Positions 44,580 to 55,174 of a DNA stretch of 64,000 bases are shown piece after piece. This DNA comes from Roseitranquillus sp963776845 (lineage in GTDB: Bacteria; Pseudomonadota; Alphaproteobacteria; Rhodobacterales; Rhodobacteraceae). Location: positions 310,001 to 374,000 of the forward strand of contig CAVZOJ010000011.1 in the NCBI GenBank assembly GCA_963776845.1. Direction: 5' to 3'. The position numbers and the translations under genes were made by a program. A model generated the notes under the pieces. The model had not been told where the DNA came from. It ran no database searches and saw only the letters and a list, made by a program, of their open reading frames with translations. Every line of letters begins with the position of its first letter. The first letter of the stretch is position 1.

Positions 44580-47492
44580 GTGACGCTGTTCGATCGGATC
44601 GACCGCCCGCGAGTGTTCGCGGTGCCCCCCGGCGCGGACTTTCCGGCGAGCGGTCGCCAGCGGCCTCATCGCCCAGGCCCACGGGCAGCCGCCCGAGGCG
44701 CTGGCGCGGGCACGCATCCTCGTCAATTCGGGCCGGATGCGACGGCGCCTGCGCGACGCTTTCGACGCGCACGCGCCGATCCTGGTCCCGCCGATCGACC
44801 TCGTCGGCGCGCCCGAGGGCATTGCCACGCAGGGCAGCCTCCGCCGCAAGCTGGAACTCGCGCAGCTCGTCTCGGCACTGATCGAACAGGAGCCCGATCT
44901 CGCGCCGCCGGCCGCCGCCTTCGATCTTGCCGGAACGCTGATGCGGCTGATGGACGAGATGCAGGTGGAGGGCGTCGCGCCCGACGTGCTGGAGCGACTC
45001 GATGCCGGGCCGCACGCCGCGCATTGGGGACGCAGCCTGAAATTCCTGCGCGTGCTCGCGCCGCTCTTCGCTGATCCCGCGGGGTCTGAAGGCGCGCGCG
45101 TCCGTGCCGCCGTCGACGCCCGCATTGCCGAGTGGCGCGGGCAGCCGCCCGAAACGCCGGTGATCGTCGCCGGCTCCACTGGCTCCCGCGGCGCCGTGCT
45201 CGACCTGATGGCCGAGGTGGCGCGGCTGCCGCAGGGCGCGTTGATCCTGCCCGGCTACGACGTCGAGCAGCCGGCCGACGTCTGGCGCGATCTGATGTCT
45301 GCGGGCGCGGCCGCAGAGGATCATCCGCAGTACCGCTTCGCGCGGCTCCTCGACCGGCTCGGCCTCACGCTCGAAGGACGTGCAGCCGTGGCCCGGTGCG
45401 GGTGCGCCGTGCACGCCACGCAACCGGCTGGTCTCGCTGGCCCTCCGTCGCGCCCCGGTGACCCACCAGTGGCGCACCGAGGGGCCGCGCCTGCACGATC
45501 TCGACGCGGCAACCCGCGACGTCGCGCTGGTGGAGGCGCCGTCGCCGCGGCTCGAGGCCGTCACCATCGCGCTTCGCCTGCGCCGGGCGGTGGCGGACGG
45601 CGAGACCGCCGCGCTCGTCACGCCCGACCGGGAGCTCGGGCGGCGCGTCACCGCCGCTCTCGGCCGCTGGGGGATCGAGCCCGACGACAGTGCCGGCCGG
45701 CCGCTGGGCCAGTCGGCGCCGGGCCGCCTGCTGCGCCACGCCGCCGCGCTCTTCACCCATCGCGTCACCGCGGAAACGCTGCTGGTCCTGCTGAAGCATC
45801 CGCTCGTGGCCAGCGGGTCGGACCGCGGCGACCACCTTCGGCGGACCCGGAACCTGGAGCTTCGGCTGAGGAAGAAAGGCCCGCCCTTCCCGACCCCCGA
45901 AGCGCTCGCCGCGTGGCGTGACGACGGCTGGTCCGCCTGGGTCGCCGCCACGGCCTTTCCGGACCTCGATCCCGAAGCGTCGCTGGCGGACCGGGTGGCG
46001 CATCACCTTGCGGCGACCGAAGCTCTCGCCGCCGGACCGGACGGTGCAGGCGCCGGGTCGCCTCTGGGAGGAGGAGGCCGGCCGCCGCGCCCGCGACGCG
46101 ATGGACGAGATGGTGCGCGCCGCAGATGCCGGCGGCCCGATGACCGCCGCCGAGTACGAGGCCCTGCTCGCCGCGCATCTGACCGGAGAGGTGCGGGAGG
46201 CGACCGGCCCGCATCCGGGCGTCATGATCCACGGCACGCTCGAGGCGCGGGTCGCGGGGGCGGACGTCGTCATCCTCGGCGGCCTGAACGAAGGCGTGTG
46301 GCCGCCGACGCCGGCGCCCGATCCGTGGCTGAACCGCCGCATGCGCGCGGAGGCGGGCCTTCTGCTGCCGGAGCGCCAGGTCGGCCTCTCCGCGCACGAC
46401 TTCCAGCAGGCGGTGGCGGCGCGCGAGGTGATGCTGACCCGCTCTCTCCGCGATGCCGAGGCGGAGACGGTGCCCTCCCGCTGGCTGAACCGCCTGCAGA
46501 ACCTGCTGAACGGCCTCGACAGCGTCGGCGGGCCGGCGGCGCTCGCGGCGATGCGCGACCGCGGCGCGGCATGGCTCGCCGCGGCGACGGCGCACGGCCG
46601 GCACGACGCCGCCACGCCGGCAGCTCGCCCCTCGCCGCGCCCGCCCCTTACCGCGCGGCCCCGGCGCCTCTCCGTCACCCGGATCTCGACCCTGGTGCGC
46701 GACCCCTACGCCGTCTACGCTCAGGCGATCCTCGGCCTCTCCGCCCTGCCGCCGCTGCGGGCCGAGGCCGACGCCGCCCAGCGCGGGCAGGTCCTGCACC
46801 TGATCATGGAGCGATTCGTCGAGGACGGCCCCGATGCCGATGTCCGTGCTGCCGCCGACCGGCTCGACCGCGTGGCCCGCGCCGCCCTCGAAGAGGAAGT
46901 ACCCTGGCCGGTCGCGCGCCGCCTGTGGCTTGGTCGCCTCCGGCGCGTCGCGCCCTGGCTCGTGGCGGAGGAGGCGAGGCGGCGGCAGGCCGGCGTTCCC
47001 ACCGTGACCGAGGAGCGGCGGGAATGGCCCGTCCCGGCCCTCGGCTTCACGCTCGTCGGGCAGCCCGACCGCGTCGACCGGCTGCATGCCGGCGGGTACG
47101 CGCTCGTCGACTACAAGTCCGGCAAGGTCCCGTCCAAGAAGGAGGTCATGCACTTCGACCGCCAGTTGCTGCTCGGCGCCGCGATGGTCGAGGGGGGCGC
47201 CTTCCCCGAGCTTGAGGCCGGAGAGGTCCGCGAGGTCTGCTACATCTCGCTCGGCGGCTCGGGCAAGCTGCAGGGCTACGAGCTGCCGTTCGCGGACCGC
47301 GACGCCGCGTTCGACGTGCCAGGCACTGTCGCCGGGCTGCGCGAGCTGATCGGCGCCTACGACCAGCGGCGGACCGGATACACCTCACGCCGCGCGCCGC
47401 AGTTCATCTCGTGGGACGGCGACTACGACCACCTTGCCCGCTTCGGCGAGTGGGAGGACAGCGACACCGCCGCACCGGAGGATGTCGGGTGA
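44580..47492 (+). CDS. addB: double-strand break repair protein AddB, frame interrupted three times
   Basis: About 970 residues over three +1 breaks, at GG 44652-44653, 45376-45377 and 46043-46044; removing one G at each restores an unbroken chain. This is the alphaproteobacterial AddB type, without a clear N-terminal Walker A. Segments include DVVILGGLNEGVWPPTPAPD and the RecB-type nuclease GQPDRVDRLHAGGYALVDYKSG near the C-terminus. AddAB resects DNA ends for RecA loading. Start GTG 44580; its stop overlaps addA (GTGA). Confidence 0.88.
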
Positions 47493-50400
47493 ACGACGCC
47501 TCCCTCCGCCAGCGACAGGCAGCCGACCCGCGCACCTCGACGTGGCTCTCGGCCAATGCCGGCTCGGGCAAGACGCGCGTCCTGACGGACCGCGTGGCGC
47601 GGCTGCTGCTGGAGGGCGTGGACCCGCAGCACGTGCTGTGCCTGACCTACACCAAGGCCGCCGCGTCCGAGATGCAGAACCGCCTCTTCGCGCGCCTCGG
47701 CGAATGGGCGATGCTCGACGACCTCGCCCTGCGGCGCGCTCTGGCGGACCTCGGGGTGGCGGGGCCGCTCGACCTCGATCATGCCCGCACGCTCTTCGCA
47801 CGCGCAATCGAGACCCCGGGCGGTCTGCGGCTCCAGACGATCCACGCCTTCTGCGCCTCGATCCTGCGGCGTTTTCCGCTGGAGGCCGGAGTGTCTCCCG
47901 CCTTCGTCGAGATCGACGAGACGGTGCAGCGCACGATCTTCGCACGGCTGCTCGACGAGATCGCCGACGGGCGGGAGGCGGCGGTGATCGACGGGCTCGC
48001 CGACCACACCGGGATCGACGTCGGTCAGATCGCGGCGGCCGTCGCGGCAAGGCGCGAGGCGTTCGGCCGCCCGCTCGATCTCGCACAGGCGCGCGCGCTC
48101 TTCGGCGTCCCGCCGGCGGAGAGCTTCGAGAGCCTGGTGGCCGAGGTCTTCGATCCCTCCGCCTGCGCCTTGATTTCGCGCCTTCGGGAAGACTGCGCCG
48201 AGGGCTCGACGAACGATCGCAAGACCTGCGCCGCGCTCGGCACGATCCATCCGGCGGAATCCGACGATCGGCGACCTCGATCTCCTCGAGAGCGTGTTCC
48301 TGAATTCGTCGGGCCCGAAAGCCTTCCAGCCGAAGCTGGGGAAGGTCCCGACCAAGGCCACGCGCCTGCGCATGGCCGCCGATGACGAGATCGACGCCCT
48401 GATGCAGCGCGTCGCCGAGGCCCGGCCGCGGCGCCTCGCGCTTGCGGCGGCCGAGCGGACGGCGGCGCTCCAAGCCTTCGCGTCCGTCTTCCTGCCGCGC
48501 TATGCTGCGGCCAAGGCGGCATCGGGCTGGGTCGACTACGACGACCTGATCCTAAAGGTGCGCCGGCTGCTCGAGGATCCGGCGGTCGCCGACTGGGTGC
48601 TCTACCAACTCGACGGCGGCATCGACCACATTCTCGTCGACGAGGCGCAGGACACCAGCCCCGACCAGTGGCAGGTGATCGAGCGCCTCGCCGCGGAGTT
48701 CGCCGCCGGCCGCGGCGCGCGCGAGGACGTGCCCCGCACGCTTTTCGTCGTCGGCGACCTCAAGCAGTCGATCTACTCCTTCCAGGGCGCCGACCCCGAC
48801 GAGTTCGAGCGGATGGCGCAGGCGTTCCAGTCCCGCCTCGCGACGGGGGTGACGCGGCTGGAGCTGCTGCACTCTTTCCGCTCCTCCCGCGCAATCCTCG
48901 AGACGGTTGACCGAGTGGCGGACGGCCAGCCGGGGCTTGGCCACACGGTCCGCCACCGAGCGTTCCACGAGACCCTGCCGGGGCGGGTGGATCTCTGGCC
49001 GATCGTGCCCAAGCCCGACAAACCGGAGGAGCGCCCGTGGTCGCGCCCGGTGGACCAGCCGGCGGACAATGCCGCGCACGTCGTGCTGGCGCGCCGCCTT
49101 GCGCGTTGGCTCAAGGCCCGGATCGCGGAGCGTGCGCCGATACCGGACAAGGACCCGGACGGCGGAAAAGACCACGTGCTTCGCCCGCTCGCCGCCGGCG
49201 ATGTGCTGATCCTGGTCCAGCGCCGGAACGAGATGTTCCACGAGATCATCCGGGCGCTGAAGGCCGAGGGACTGCCGGTCGCGGGCGCCGACCGCCTGGT
49301 CCTGACGCAGGAACTCGCGGTCCGCGACCTCCTCGCGCTCGCCTCGTTCCTCGCACTGCCCGAGGACGACCTGTCGCTCGCCACCGCCCTTCGCTCGCCG
49401 CTCTTCGGCTGGAGCGAGGCGGAGCTCTACGATCTCGCGCACGGGCGCGACGGCTTCCTCTGGTCGGCGCTGCGCAACCGGGCGGACCACCAGACGACGC
49501 GGGCGGTCCTTCGCGACCTCCGGAACCACGCCGACTACGCCCGGCCCTACGACCTGCTCGAGCGCATCCTTGTCCGCCATGACGGGCGCGGACGGCTGAT
49601 CGCGCGACTGGGAGAGGAGGCGGAGGACGGCATCGACGAACTGCTGAACAAGGCGCTCGACTACGAGCGGACGGAGGTTCCCAGCCTCACCGGCTTCCTG
49701 TCGTGGATCGCGGCCGAGGACGTGGAGGTGAAGCGCCAGGCCGATTCTGCTGGCGATCGCATCCGGGTGATGACGGTCCATGGCGCCAAGGGGCTGGAGG
49801 CACCGATGGTGATCCTGCCCGACACGCTCCGCGAGGAGCCCAGGCTGCGGGAGGAGATCGTCCTCGCCGACGGCGTCCCGTGCTGGAAGATGCGCAAGGA
49901 CGACGAGCCGCCGATCCTCGCCGATGCGCGTCGCGAGCAGGAACGGGCGGAGGGCGAGGAGCGCAACCGGCTGCTCTACGTCGCGATGACGCGGGCGAGG
50001 TCGTGGCTCGTCGTCTGCGGCGCGGGAGAGCAGCGGGGCCAGGGCGGCAACTGGCACACGACCATAGCCGCCGCCCTCGGCGAGGACGCGGTTCCCTGCG
50101 ACGTCGACGGGCAGGACGGCCGCCGGCTGGAGCGAGGCGACTGGACCGGGCCGGTTCTGCCCGCGGGCAGGGAGCGCGCCGCGGTGGCGGCCGACGTCCC
50201 CGACCTCCCCGCGCCACCGCCGCCGGCGCGGCCGGAGCCGCTGCGCGCCTCGGATCTCGGCGGCGCCAAGGCGCTTCCGGGCGAGGGGCTCGACGAGGCC
50301 GCGGCCAAGGCGCGGGGCACCGCGCTGCACCTGCTGCTGGAACACCTGCCTGCCCACGCGGCGGCGGACCGTACGGCGCTCGCCGAGCGCCTGCTGGGCG

Positions 50401-50801
50401 CGCCCGACCCCGAGCTTCTCGCCGAAGCCGCGGCCGTGCTCGACGCGCCAGACCTCGCGCCGCTCTTCGGGCCGGAGGCGCTGGCGGAGGTCGACATCTC
50501 CGCGTCCTTGCCCGGCTTCGCCGAAACCCGGCTTCGCGGCACGATCGACCGGTTGATCGTCGCGCCAGACCGCGTCCTCTGCATCGACTTCAAGTCGAAC
50601 CGGACGGTCCCGCACGCGCCCGAGGCGGTGCCCGACGGCATCCTCCGGCAGATGGGGGCCTATGCCTCGGCGCTGGCGCAGATCTATCCCGGCCGGCGGA
50701 TCGAGACAGCGATCCTGTGGACCCGGACGGCGACGCTGATGCCGCTGCCGGCGGACCTGACGGCGGCGGCGCTTCTTGACGCTCGACGTGGCGGACCATA
50801 G
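47489..50801 (+). CDS. addA: double-strand break repair helicase AddA, frame interrupted
   Basis: About 1100-residue UvrD/Rep-type helicase-nuclease. Walker A is SANAGSGKTRVL, motif II is HILVDEAQDTSPDQW, motif III GDLKQSIYSFQGAD, motif V MTVHGAKGLEAPMVILPD, and the C-terminal nuclease is GTIDRLIVAPDRVLCIDFKS. The frame shifts by +1 near 48261; removing one base gives TIGDLDLLESVFLNSSG. GTG 47489 overlaps the addB stop. Thioredoxin follows in the same direction. Confidence 0.92.
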
Positions 50802-50836
50802 GTTCCCCGTCTGTCCGATTTCAGGAGGCCACGCAC

Positions 50837-51157
50837 ATGGCGACCGTTCCCGTCACCGACGCCACCTTCGACCAGGAGGTGCGCCAGTCCGACATTCCCG
50901 TCGTCGTCGACTTCTGGGCCGAATGGTGCGGGCCCTGCCGCCAGATCGGCCCGGCGCTGGAAGAGCTCAGCTCCCAGTACGACGGCAAGGTCAAGATCGT
51001 GAAGGTCAATGTCGACGAGAACCCGAACGCGCCGGCGCAGCTGGGCGTCCGCGGCATCCCGGCGCTCTTCATGTTCAAGGGCGGCGAGGTGATCTCGAAC
51101 AAGGTCGGCGCAGCCCCGAAGGCCGCGCTCGAAGGCTGGATCAAGGAAGTGATCTGA
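50837..51157 (+). CDS. trxA: thioredoxin
   Basis: 106-residue thioredoxin with the canonical active site FWAEWCGPCRQIGP and the cis-Pro loop RGIPALFMFKGG. A cytoplasmic disulfide reductant. ATG 50837 follows CAGGAGG. It is 35 bases after addA and is followed by a strong terminator. Confidence 0.96.
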   Translation: MATVPVTDATFDQEVRQSDIPVVVDFWAEWCGPCRQIGPALEELSSQYDGKVKIVKVNVDENPNAPAQLGVRGIPALFMFKGGEVISNKVGAAPKAALEGWIKEVI

Positions 51158-51183
51158 GCCCCGACCGTCAGGCCGCGTTCTTG

Positions 51184-51218
51184 CCAAGGGCCGCCCATCG
51201 GGCGGCCCTTGGCTTTTT
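51184..51218 (+). terminator. rho-independent terminator after trxA
   Basis: Perfect 13-base-pair stem CCAAGGGCCGCCC/GGGCGGCCCTTGG with a three-base loop, then CTTTTT on the plus strand. It ends the addB-addA-trxA transcript. The minus strand lacks a U-tract, so it is not bidirectional. Confidence 0.9.
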
Positions 51219-51229
51219 CGGCGCACGGC

Positions 51230-52582
51230 TCAGCCCAGATAAATCTGCCCTGGCGCGTAGCGGACCTGCGGCTGGCTGCGCGTGGCCAGGAAGAAGCCGA
51301 GCGTCAGCGGCCCGACGCGGCCGAGGAACATGATGAAGACCAGGATCATCTCGCCCGACGGTGCCAGCTTGGTCGTCTCGCCCATCGAAAGCCCCACGGT
51401 TCCGAATGCCGACGCCACCTCGAACGCAAGCTGCAGGAAGTCCCCCTCCTCCTGGACCATCAGCACGAAGAGCGAGATCATCACCACCAGCATGCTGACC
51501 ATCGTCAGCGCCAGCACCTTCATCACCTCCTCGGTACTGATGCTGCGGCCGAACGCGTGAAGCTCGGTGCTGCGACGAAAGAAGGCCAGCGTCGCCAGGA
51601 TCAGCACGATGAAGGTCGTCACCTTGATGCCCCCCGCCGTCGAGGTGCTGCCCCCGCCGATCAGCATCAGCGAGATCGTCATCAGCGCCGTTTCGTCGTG
51701 CATCGCGGAGGTATCGATCGTGTTGAACCCCGCCGTTCTCGGCGTGACCCCCTGGAACCACGAGGCCCAGAGCTTCGCGCCGAGGTCCATCTCGCCGATC
51801 GTCTCCGAATTGTCCCATTCCAGCGCCGCGAAGGTCAGGCAGGCCCATACGATCAGCGCCACCGTGCCGACCAGCATCAGCTTGGTGTGCAGGCTCAGCC
51901 TGCGCCATTCCCGCTTCTGCAGGATGTCGCCCACGACCACGAAGCCGAGGCCGCTGACGATGAACATCAGCGGGATCACGATGTTGACGATCGGATTGGC
52001 GGCGTAGCCCATCAGGCTGTCGGGAAAGAGGGCGAAACCCGCATTGTTGAAGGCCGAGATCGAGTGGAAGATCGCGTGCCACAGGCCCGGCCCCCAGCCG
52101 AAGTCGGGCACGAAGACGAACGCCAGCAGCGCCGCGCCGACCGCCTCGACCACCAGCGCGATCTTGACGATCTGCTTCACCAGCACGACGAGGTTCGACA
52201 TCGACGTCTGGTTCAGATCCTCGCGCAGTATGATCCGCTCGGGCATGCCGATCGGAATTCCTAGCGCCGACAACAGCAGGACGGCAAAGGTCATCAGGCC
52301 CAGCCCGCCCATCTGGATCAGGAAGGCGATGACCATCTCGCCCAGGAGCGTGAAGGACGTGCCCGGGTCGACGACGATCAGGCCCGTGACGGTCACGGCC
52401 GAGGTCGAGGTGAAGAAGGCATCGCCCCAGCCGACATCGCCGTACTGCGACCAGGGCAGCATGAGCGCCAGCGTGCCCAGCAAGATCAGCCCGAGATAGA
52501 GAAGCGCCAGCAGACCGGGCGGCGGCATGCGCCGCAGCGTGAGCGTCTGCAGGATGTTCGGCGTGAGGATCGAGCGACGCAC
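51230..52582 (-). CDS. TrkH/KtrB family potassium uptake protein
   Basis: 450-residue membrane channel subunit with four M1-P-M2 repeats. Selectivity-filter glycines are in SAVTVTGLIV, SAFNNAGFAL, TPRTAGFNT and SAFGTVGLSM. The cytoplasmic regulatory subunit is encoded three bases upstream in the same operon (minus strand). Size and filter pattern favour a KtrB-type protein over E. coli TrkH. Confidence 0.92.
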   Translation of the reverse strand: MRRSILTPNILQTLTLRRMPPPGLLALLYLGLILLGTLALMLPWSQYGDVGWGDAFFTSTSAVTVTGLIVVDPGTSFTLLGEMVIAFLIQMGGLGLMTFAVLLLSALGIPIGMPERIILREDLNQTSMSNLVVLVKQIVKIALVVEAVGAALLAFVFVPDFGWGPGLWHAIFHSISAFNNAGFALFPDSLMGYAANPIVNIVIPLMFIVSGLGFVVVGDILQKREWRRLSLHTKLMLVGTVALIVWACLTFAALEWDNSETIGEMDLGAKLWASWFQGVTPRTAGFNTIDTSAMHDETALMTISLMLIGGGSTSTAGGIKVTTFIVLILATLAFFRRSTELHAFGRSISTEEVMKVLALTMVSMLVVMISLFVLMVQEEGDFLQLAFEVASAFGTVGLSMGETTKLAPSGEMILVFIMFLGRVGPLTLGFFLATRSQPQVRYAPGQIYLG

Positions 52583-52585
52583 GCG

Positions 52586-53251
<666 letters not shown>

Positions 53252-53346
53252 GGATCATGATCCGACTGTTGGGGCCCGGTCGCGGCAGGCGCCCTGCCGA
53301 TGGCGTGAGATAGGGCGCGCCCGACACGCCGTCGAGGCGCGGCAGC

Positions 53347-53583
53347 TCAGTCCTTCTTGCCGCCGTAGAACTGGGCGAACATCTTCTGGAACTGCTCGGC
53401 CGCCTGCATGCTGGCGGGCAGCCACATGCGCATCGCCTCCTCAGGTCCGATCCCGCTCATCGCGGCGCGCATCTTCTCGGTCATCTCGCGCATCATCTCG
53501 TCCTGCATCGGCTTGACGTCGGGCAGGCCGAGGAAGGTGCGCGCCTCCTCGGGGGTGCAGTCGATGTCGATCGTCACCTTCAT
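53347..53583 (-). CDS. DUF6489 family small protein
   Basis: 78 residues: MKVTIDIDCTPEEARTFLGL, then a Met-rich helical segment ending FYGGKKD. It fits a small family found in Rhodobacterales and sphingomonads with no known function. ATG 53583 has AGGAGG upstream. A longer ORF in the same frame is a shadow of hslV. It is divergent from hslV. Confidence 0.8.
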   Translation of the reverse strand: MKVTIDIDCTPEEARTFLGLPDVKPMQDEMMREMTEKMRAAMSGIGPEEAMRMWLPASMQAAEQFQKMFAQFYGGKKD

Positions 53584-53700
53584 CGCGAAACGCCTCCTGG
53601 TCGCGGCCAGCTTCCGCCTTCGGCCGGCGTCATGCAAGCCAGGCGGTTGTCTCGCCCCGGTCCTCTGGCCATATGGCGCCCGGAACACGAGGAGCGAGAC

Positions 53701-54252
53701 ATGAGCGAGTTTCCCGGCTGGCACGGCACCACGATCGTCGCGGTACGCAAGGGCGGCGAGGTCGTCGTCGCGGGCGACGGCCAGGTCAGCCTCGGCCAGA
53801 CCGTGATCAAGGGCACCGCCCGCAAGGTCCGCCGACTGTCGCCCGGCGGGTCCGAGATCGTCGCTGGCTTCGCCGGCTCGACCGCCGACGCCTTCGCGCT
53901 GCTCGAGCGGCTCGAGGCCAAGCTCGAGGCGACGCCGGGCCAGCTGCAGCGCGGCTGCGTCGAACTCGCCAAGGACTGGCGCACCGACAAGTACCTGCAG
54001 AAACTCGAGGCGATGCTGATCGTGACGAACGGCGCCGAGCTCTACGTCGTCACCGGCGCCGGCGACGTGCTGGAGCCCGAGCATGACTGCACCGCCATCG
54101 GCTCCGGCGGCAACTACGCCCTCGCCGCAGCGCGCGCGCTGATGGACACCGAGCACTCCGCCGAGGAGATCGCCCGCCGCGCAATGGCGATCGCCGCCGA
54201 CATCTGCGTCTACACCAACGGCAGCGTTACGGTGGAGACCATCGGCGCATGA
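53701..54252 (+). CDS. hslV: ATP-dependent protease subunit HslV
   Basis: 183 residues. HslV is the threonine peptidase of the HslUV proteasome-like complex. Alphaproteobacterial members carry a short propeptide: here MSEFPGWHG is removed to expose TTIVAVRKGG with the catalytic Thr. VAGDGQVSLGQTVIK and GSGGNYALAAARAL are conserved. Unusually, hslU is not next: an SMR transporter gene overlaps its stop (ATGA), and a minus-strand gene follows. Confidence 0.95.
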   Translation: MSEFPGWHGTTIVAVRKGGEVVVAGDGQVSLGQTVIKGTARKVRRLSPGGSEIVAGFAGSTADAFALLERLEAKLEATPGQLQRGCVELAKDWRTDKYLQKLEAMLIVTNGAELYVVTGAGDVLEPEHDCTAIGSGGNYALAAARALMDTEHSAEEIARRAMAIAADICVYTNGSVTVETIGA

Positions 54253-54569
54253 ATCCGTGGCTCTATCTGGTTGCCGCCGGCGCCTTCGAGGTCGCTTTCG
54301 TCGCCGCGCTGAACGCCTCGGCGGGGCTGACGCGCCTCGGCCCGACGCTCCTCTTCCTGGCGTTCAACCTCGCCAGCATGTGGCTCTTGAGCCGATCCCT
54401 CTTCGCCATCCCGATCGGCACCGCCTATGCGGTGTGGGTCGGGATCGGCGCCTTCGGAGCGGCGATCCTCGGGATCGTTGCCTACGGCGACCCGATCACC
54501 TTGCCCCGTCTCTTCTTCCTCGGCCTGCTGATCGTTTCGATCATTGGCCTGAAAGCCGTGTCGAACTAG
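54249..54569 (+). CDS. SMR family small multidrug/guanidinium exporter
   Basis: 106 residues with four membrane helices and the central Glu in GAFEVAFVAAL. TAYAVWVGIGAFGAAILGI is the third-to-fourth helix signature of the SMR family, closest to the SugE/Gdx branch. ATG 54249 overlaps the hslV stop by four bases. No riboswitch was seen, as expected for an internal operon gene. Confidence 0.9.
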   Translation: MNPWLYLVAAGAFEVAFVAALNASAGLTRLGPTLLFLAFNLASMWLLSRSLFAIPIGTAYAVWVGIGAFGAAILGIVAYGDPITLPRLFFLGLLIVSIIGLKAVSN

Positions 54570-54592
54570 GCTTCGTCCCCGGGCAAAGGAAA

Positions 54593-54615
54593 GGGCCCCT
54601 TGGGCCCTCTCTTCG
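54593..54615. terminator. probable terminator after the hslV-SMR transcript
   Basis: Seven-base-pair perfect stem AGGGCCC-CTT-GGGCCCT followed by CTCTTC on the plus strand. It lies between convergent genes (SMR plus, DUF1344 minus). The minus-strand side reads into TTTCCTTTG, so it could serve both. Confidence 0.65.
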
Positions 54616-54634
54616 TCGCGCAAGAATCCTCTTC

Positions 54635-54898
54635 TCAGTCCGAGTGTCCCTCGATGCTGAACGCCTTGACCTGGCGAGCGTCGCCCTGTCCGTCCCAGAC
54701 GAGCGATACCTTGTCGCCGTTGCTCAGGCCTTTCAGGCCGGCGTTCTGGGGCAATTGGTACATCTGCCCGCTGATTTGAAAGGTTTTCGCGGCCTTGTTG
54801 AACGCGCCGACGGTACCGTTGGTCGTCTGTGCAGGAAAGGCCGCCGATGCGGCCGCAAGAGCAATGATTGCAGTTGCGGTGAATATAGAAGCACGCAT
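54635..54898 (-). CDS. DUF1344 family secreted protein
   Basis: 87 residues with a signal peptide (MRASIFTATAIIALAAASAA) and the DUF1344 pattern GTVGAFNKAAKTFQI and GDKVSLVWDG, an OB-like small domain. Periplasmic, function unknown. It sits inverted between hslV and hslU. The 276 bases to hslU hold no other gene. Confidence 0.8.
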   Translation of the reverse strand: MRASIFTATAIIALAAASAAFPAQTTNGTVGAFNKAAKTFQISGQMYQLPQNAGLKGLSNGDKVSLVWDGQGDARQVKAFSIEGHSD

Positions 54899-55174
54899 GT
54901 CGCGTTACTCCAAGTAGAACGCTTGTATGACGTTCCAAACCGCCAAGGCCGTCTCGAAGTGTCGCGTCGCGGCTCCTCCAACTCGCCGGCACGTCGCGAC
55001 CTAGGCAAGTCTCAAATGGGGTGGCGCTGACGCTACGTGAAGATCACCTTCACCCTGTGCGCGAGAACGTGATCGCACGCCGTCGCGGCGGAGCGGCGCC
55101 CTCTCGTGCGCAGCCGGCCGGTTGCAGTCATCGCATCGATCGTTAAATGCCGCAGCGGCCCCATCGGAGGACGC

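Noticed and set aside
9329..48262. Programmed +1 frameshifting as the cause of the broken frames
   Set aside because: The sites share no common slippery heptamer or following stop codon, and they hit unrelated genes; sequence error is simpler. Kept only as an alternative in the findings.
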